A stretch of DNA of 64,000 nucleotides, taken from NCBI RefSeq assembly GCF_003003355.1, contig NZ_PVTQ01000004.1, forward strand, positions 62,001 to 126,000, written 5' to 3'. Positions 61,879-64,000 of the stretch are shown here, one piece after another (positions within the stretch are counted from its first letter, which is position 1; every line of letters begins with the position of its first letter). The notes under the pieces were generated by a model, which was given only the letters and a program-made list of their open reading frames with translations, made no database searches and had not been told where the DNA came from. Source of the DNA: Donghicola tyrosinivorans (GTDB lineage: Bacteria > Pseudomonadota > Alphaproteobacteria > Rhodobacterales > Rhodobacteraceae). The translations under genes and the position numbers were made by a program.

Positions 61879-63213
61879 ATGTTGAATACTTTTGCCAAGA
61901 TCGCCGCTGTGACAGCCTTTGCGCTCGCGGCACCCGTAACTTCCGCGCTGGCGCAGGGTGGCCCGCTTCGGATCGATATCACCCAAGGTGTGATCGAGCC
62001 GATGCCCGTCGCGATACCGCAATTTGTGGCCGAGACCGCCTCGGCTGCAGAGCTGGCGGCGCAGCTGACGCAAGTGGTTGCTGATGATCTGGTGGGGACG
62101 GGTCTGTTCCGCGAAATTCCCCGTGAAGCGCACATCAGCCGCGTGTCGAACTTTGGCGCGCCGGTGCAATATGCGGACTGGAAAGCGATCAACGCGCAGG
62201 CGCTGATCACCGGCGCGGTCTCGACCGACGCGAGTGGCCGCCTGATCGTGAAGTTCCGCCTGCACGACGTATTTGCCAGCACCGAAATGGGTGATGGTCT
62301 GCAATTTGCGGGCACCACCGATGGCTGGCGCCGCATGGCCCATAAGGTCTCGGATCAGGTTTACAGCCGCATCACCGGCGAAGGCCCGTATTTCGACAGC
62401 CGCGTGGTCTACGTGGCTGAACAAGGCCCCAAGGATAACCGCCAGAAGCGACTGGCAATCATGGATTATGATGGTGCGAACACCAGTTACCTGACGGGTG
62501 GCAACTCGATCGTGCTGGCACCGCGTTTCTCGCCCACGGGTGATCGGGTACTGTACACCAGCTATGAGACGGGCTTTCCGCGCATCTACGTGATGGATGT
62601 GGGCAGTGCGACCCGCCGTGCGCTGGAAGAGCAGCCCGGCACCATGAGCTTTGCCCCCCGTTTCGCGCCCGATGGCAACACGGTGATCTTCTCGCTGACC
62701 GAAGGCGGTAACACCGACATCTACAGCTTGAACCTTGCGACCGGCCAGCGTGCCCGTCTGACCAGTGCGCCCTCGATTGAGACGGCTCCCAGCTTTAGCC
62801 CTGATGGCAGCCGGATCGTGTTTGAATCGGACCGCTCGGGAAGCCAGCAGCTGTACATCATGTCCGCTGGCGGCGGTGAGCCGACCCGCATCAGCTTTGG
62901 CGCTGGCCGCTATGGCACACCCGTCTGGTCGCCCCGTGGCGATCTGGTCGCCTTCACCAAACAGAACAAGGGCCGGTTCCACATTGGCGTGATGCGCACT
63001 GATGGCAGCGAAGAGCGTCTTCTGACCGCCTCGTTCCTGGATGAAGGCCCCACTTGGTCGCCAAATGGCCGCGTGATCATGTTCACTCGTGAAACCCAAG
63101 GGGCAGGGGGCTCGTCGTCGCTGTACTCGGTGGATATTTCTGGCCGCAATCTTAAGCGCGTCACGACCCCCGGTGGTGGTTCGGACCCCGCTTGGTCGCC
63201 GCTACAACGCTAA
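61879..63213 (+). CDS. tolB: Tol-Pal system beta-propeller protein TolB
   Basis: A 444-residue periplasmic protein: signal peptide (~1-24, ending SALAQ), an N-terminal domain ([34 protein letters not shown]) and a C-terminal six-bladed propeller with WD-like repeats such as [26 protein letters not shown] and [12 protein letters not shown]. It binds Pal and takes part in outer-membrane constriction. Spacing and order match the standard tol operon. Confidence 0.96.
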   Translation: MLNTFAKIAAVTAFALAAPVTSALAQGGPLRIDITQGVIEPMPVAIPQFVAETASAAELAAQLTQVVADDLVGTGLFREIPREAHISRVSNFGAPVQYADWKAINAQALITGAVSTDASGRLIVKFRLHDVFASTEMGDGLQFAGTTDGWRRMAHKVSDQVYSRITGEGPYFDSRVVYVAEQGPKDNRQKRLAIMDYDGANTSYLTGGNSIVLAPRFSPTGDRVLYTSYETGFPRIYVMDVGSATRRALEEQPGTMSFAPRFAPDGNTVIFSLTEGGNTDIYSLNLATGQRARLTSAPSIETAPSFSPDGSRIVFESDRSGSQQLYIMSAGGGEPTRISFGAGRYGTPVWSPRGDLVAFTKQNKGRFHIGVMRTDGSEERLLTASFLDEGPTWSPNGRVIMFTRETQGAGGSSSLYSVDISGRNLKRVTTPGGGSDPAWSPLQR

Positions 63214-63278
63214 AACGTTCCCCGAAACGCTGACCCGTGTTATATAGCTCAAAAATGAAAGAGCAGGACAAACTCACA

Positions 63279-63800
63279 ATGAAACATTATGGCAAAATCG
63301 CTCTGATCATCTCGGCGCTGGCCCTGTCGGCTTGTGCCAAAACCAATGCGGACCGTTTCGGCGCGGAAGGTGCAGATGGCGCTTACGGTGCCAATGACGC
63401 CTATGGCGCGAATGGGGCCTATGGCGACCCCAGCAGTGTTGGTTACTTCCAGCAGGCGGTTGGTGACCGTGTGCTGTTCGAGGTGGATCAGTCGACCCTG
63501 ACCGCAGCGGCACAAAGCACGCTGGACGCACAGGCCAACTGGCTGATGACCAATAACGATTACCGCGCTGTGATCGAAGGACACGCGGACGAACAGGGCA
63601 CCCGTGAATACAACATCGCGCTTGGCGCACGTCGTGCGACCTCGGTCCGCGACTACCTGATCGCCAAGGGCCTTAGCCCCGCACGGATCGAGATCGTGTC
63701 CTACGGCAAGGAACGCCCCATCGCCGTTTGCAGCGAGGAAAGCTGCTACGCGCAGAACCGCCGCGCTGTGACCGTGATTGCTGGCGGTCTGTCCAGCTAA
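63279..63800 (+). CDS. pal: Peptidoglycan-associated lipoprotein Pal
   Basis: A 173-residue lipoprotein: signal peptide with lipobox LALSAC (Cys at ~19), a short Gly/Ala/Tyr repeat linker (units of GAYGAND, AYGANGAYG), and an OmpA-like peptidoglycan-binding domain (EGHADEQGTREYNIALGARR, SPARIEIVSYGKERPI). It holds the outer membrane to the wall. The ATG at 63279 is chosen because the signal peptide begins there; ATG 63255 is an alternative. Confidence 0.95.
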   Translation: MKHYGKIALIISALALSACAKTNADRFGAEGADGAYGANDAYGANGAYGDPSSVGYFQQAVGDRVLFEVDQSTLTAAAQSTLDAQANWLMTNNDYRAVIEGHADEQGTREYNIALGARRATSVRDYLIAKGLSPARIEIVSYGKERPIAVCSEESCYAQNRRAVTVIAGGLSS

Positions 63801-63833
63801 GGCTGGGGTGACGTAAATTCGAAGGAGTGTGTG

Positions 63834-64000
63834 ATGCGTAGCAGTCTGGGTGCATTGCTGCTGTCGGCCATGCTGGCAGTTCCCGCCGTGGCGCAGGATC
63901 AAGGCGAAACACTGGCGGATATCCGTCAGCAACTGTCGGTCCTGCACGTGGACATCCAGCGCCTCAAGCGCGAGTTGTCGACCACCGGTGCTCCCGGTGG
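63834..64000 (+). CDS. cpoB: Cell division coordinator CpoB (YbgF), cut by window edge
   Basis: Fifty-five codons are visible. A signal peptide (LGALLLSAMLAVPAVAQ) is followed by ETLADIRQQLSVLHVDIQRL, a start of the coiled-coil TolA-binding region that normally precedes TPR repeats. Gene order after pal supports the assignment. GAAGGAGTG forms the ribosome binding site. Confidence 0.85.
   Translation, partial: MRSSLGALLLSAMLAVPAVAQDQGETLADIRQQLSVLHVDIQRLKRELSTTGAPG

Noticed and set aside
59737-63099. 1120-residue open frame on the minus strand
   Set aside because: It is antisense to tolQ, tolR, tolA and tolB over its whole length, and its His/Gly/Arg-rich composition is that of the reverse complement of high-GC coding DNA.
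1-64000. CRISPR arrays, insertion sequences or prophage genes
   Set aside because: No regularly spaced repeats, transposase motifs or phage structural genes were seen in either strand.

Overview
The window looks like chromosomal DNA of an alphaproteobacterium of the Rhodobacterales (Roseobacter/Rhodobacter type). The signs are high GC with dense short-gap or overlapping operons, a cytoplasmic formate dehydrogenase (FDH) with a fused NuoE-NuoF-type beta subunit, an OpgG-OpgH-OpgC osmoregulated glucan cluster, small order-typical proteins (resembling DUF6280, DUF6494, DUF6505) and a ybgC-tolQRAB-pal-cpoB cell-envelope operon. No insertion sequence, phage or CRISPR array was seen.

Layout. 1-3143: a LysR regulator (cut by the window edge) divergent from an FAD oxidoreductase and a TIM-barrel isomerase. 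3219-8733: an alanine/glycine:cation symporter and a UspA protein, an orphan HWE-type histidine kinase and a chemotaxis receptor. 8829-20665: a soluble NAD-type FDH (fdhB-fdhA), a TusA-like sulfur carrier, an fdhD-mobA-mobB-moeA cofactor operon and, divergent from it, a DUF2478 gene and a tungstate-type ABC transporter. 20649-23163: a GT2-sulfotransferase fusion and a small acidic membrane peptide. 23264-25736: a four-gene accessory operon (DUF6505-like, ligase-like DUF4444, Mrp, DUF6494-like). 25796-39383: a chimeric c-type cytochrome, a multi-cluster ferredoxin-like protein and, divergently, the periplasmic FDH operon (DUF3305, DUF3306, TorD-like chaperone, Tat micro-protein, FdhA, FdhB, FdhC, 41-residue membrane peptide), followed by an NtrC-type regulator and its Cache-domain kinase. 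39361-46634: a 7TM hybrid kinase and opgC-opgH-small ORF-opgG. 47309-58881: housekeeping genes (GST, tRNA-Cys, Pcm, TolC, PopZ-like protein, EF-P, Usp, SulP, YgfZ, phosphatase, class V aminotransferase). 58995-64000: ybgC-tolQRAB-pal-cpoB, the last gene cut by the edge.

How the parts work together. The central 30 kb appears to be a formate-oxidation island. It has one cytoplasmic and one exported bis-MGD FDH, a metal importer whose binding protein has TupA-like rather than ModA-like motifs, cofactor insertion and dinucleotide attachment (MoeA, MobA, MobB), sulfuration (FdhD, perhaps TusA), Fe-S and chaperone functions (Mrp, TorD-like) and a candidate dedicated two-component system.

The most notable points are: (1) a 13-bp palindrome of the form GGACAA-N-TTGTCC, in pairs, both before the tungstate transporter and between the divergent periplasmic-FDH operons, suggesting one shared regulon; (2) an NtrC-type regulator with no GAFTGA loop; (3) a secreted protein that seems to join a shortened TupA-like fold to a cytochrome c haem motif; (4) a biotin/lipoate-ligase-like protein with neither catalytic motif; (5) an FdhD with only one cysteine of its CxxC motif. 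All names rest on reading motifs and gene order, not on database searches.
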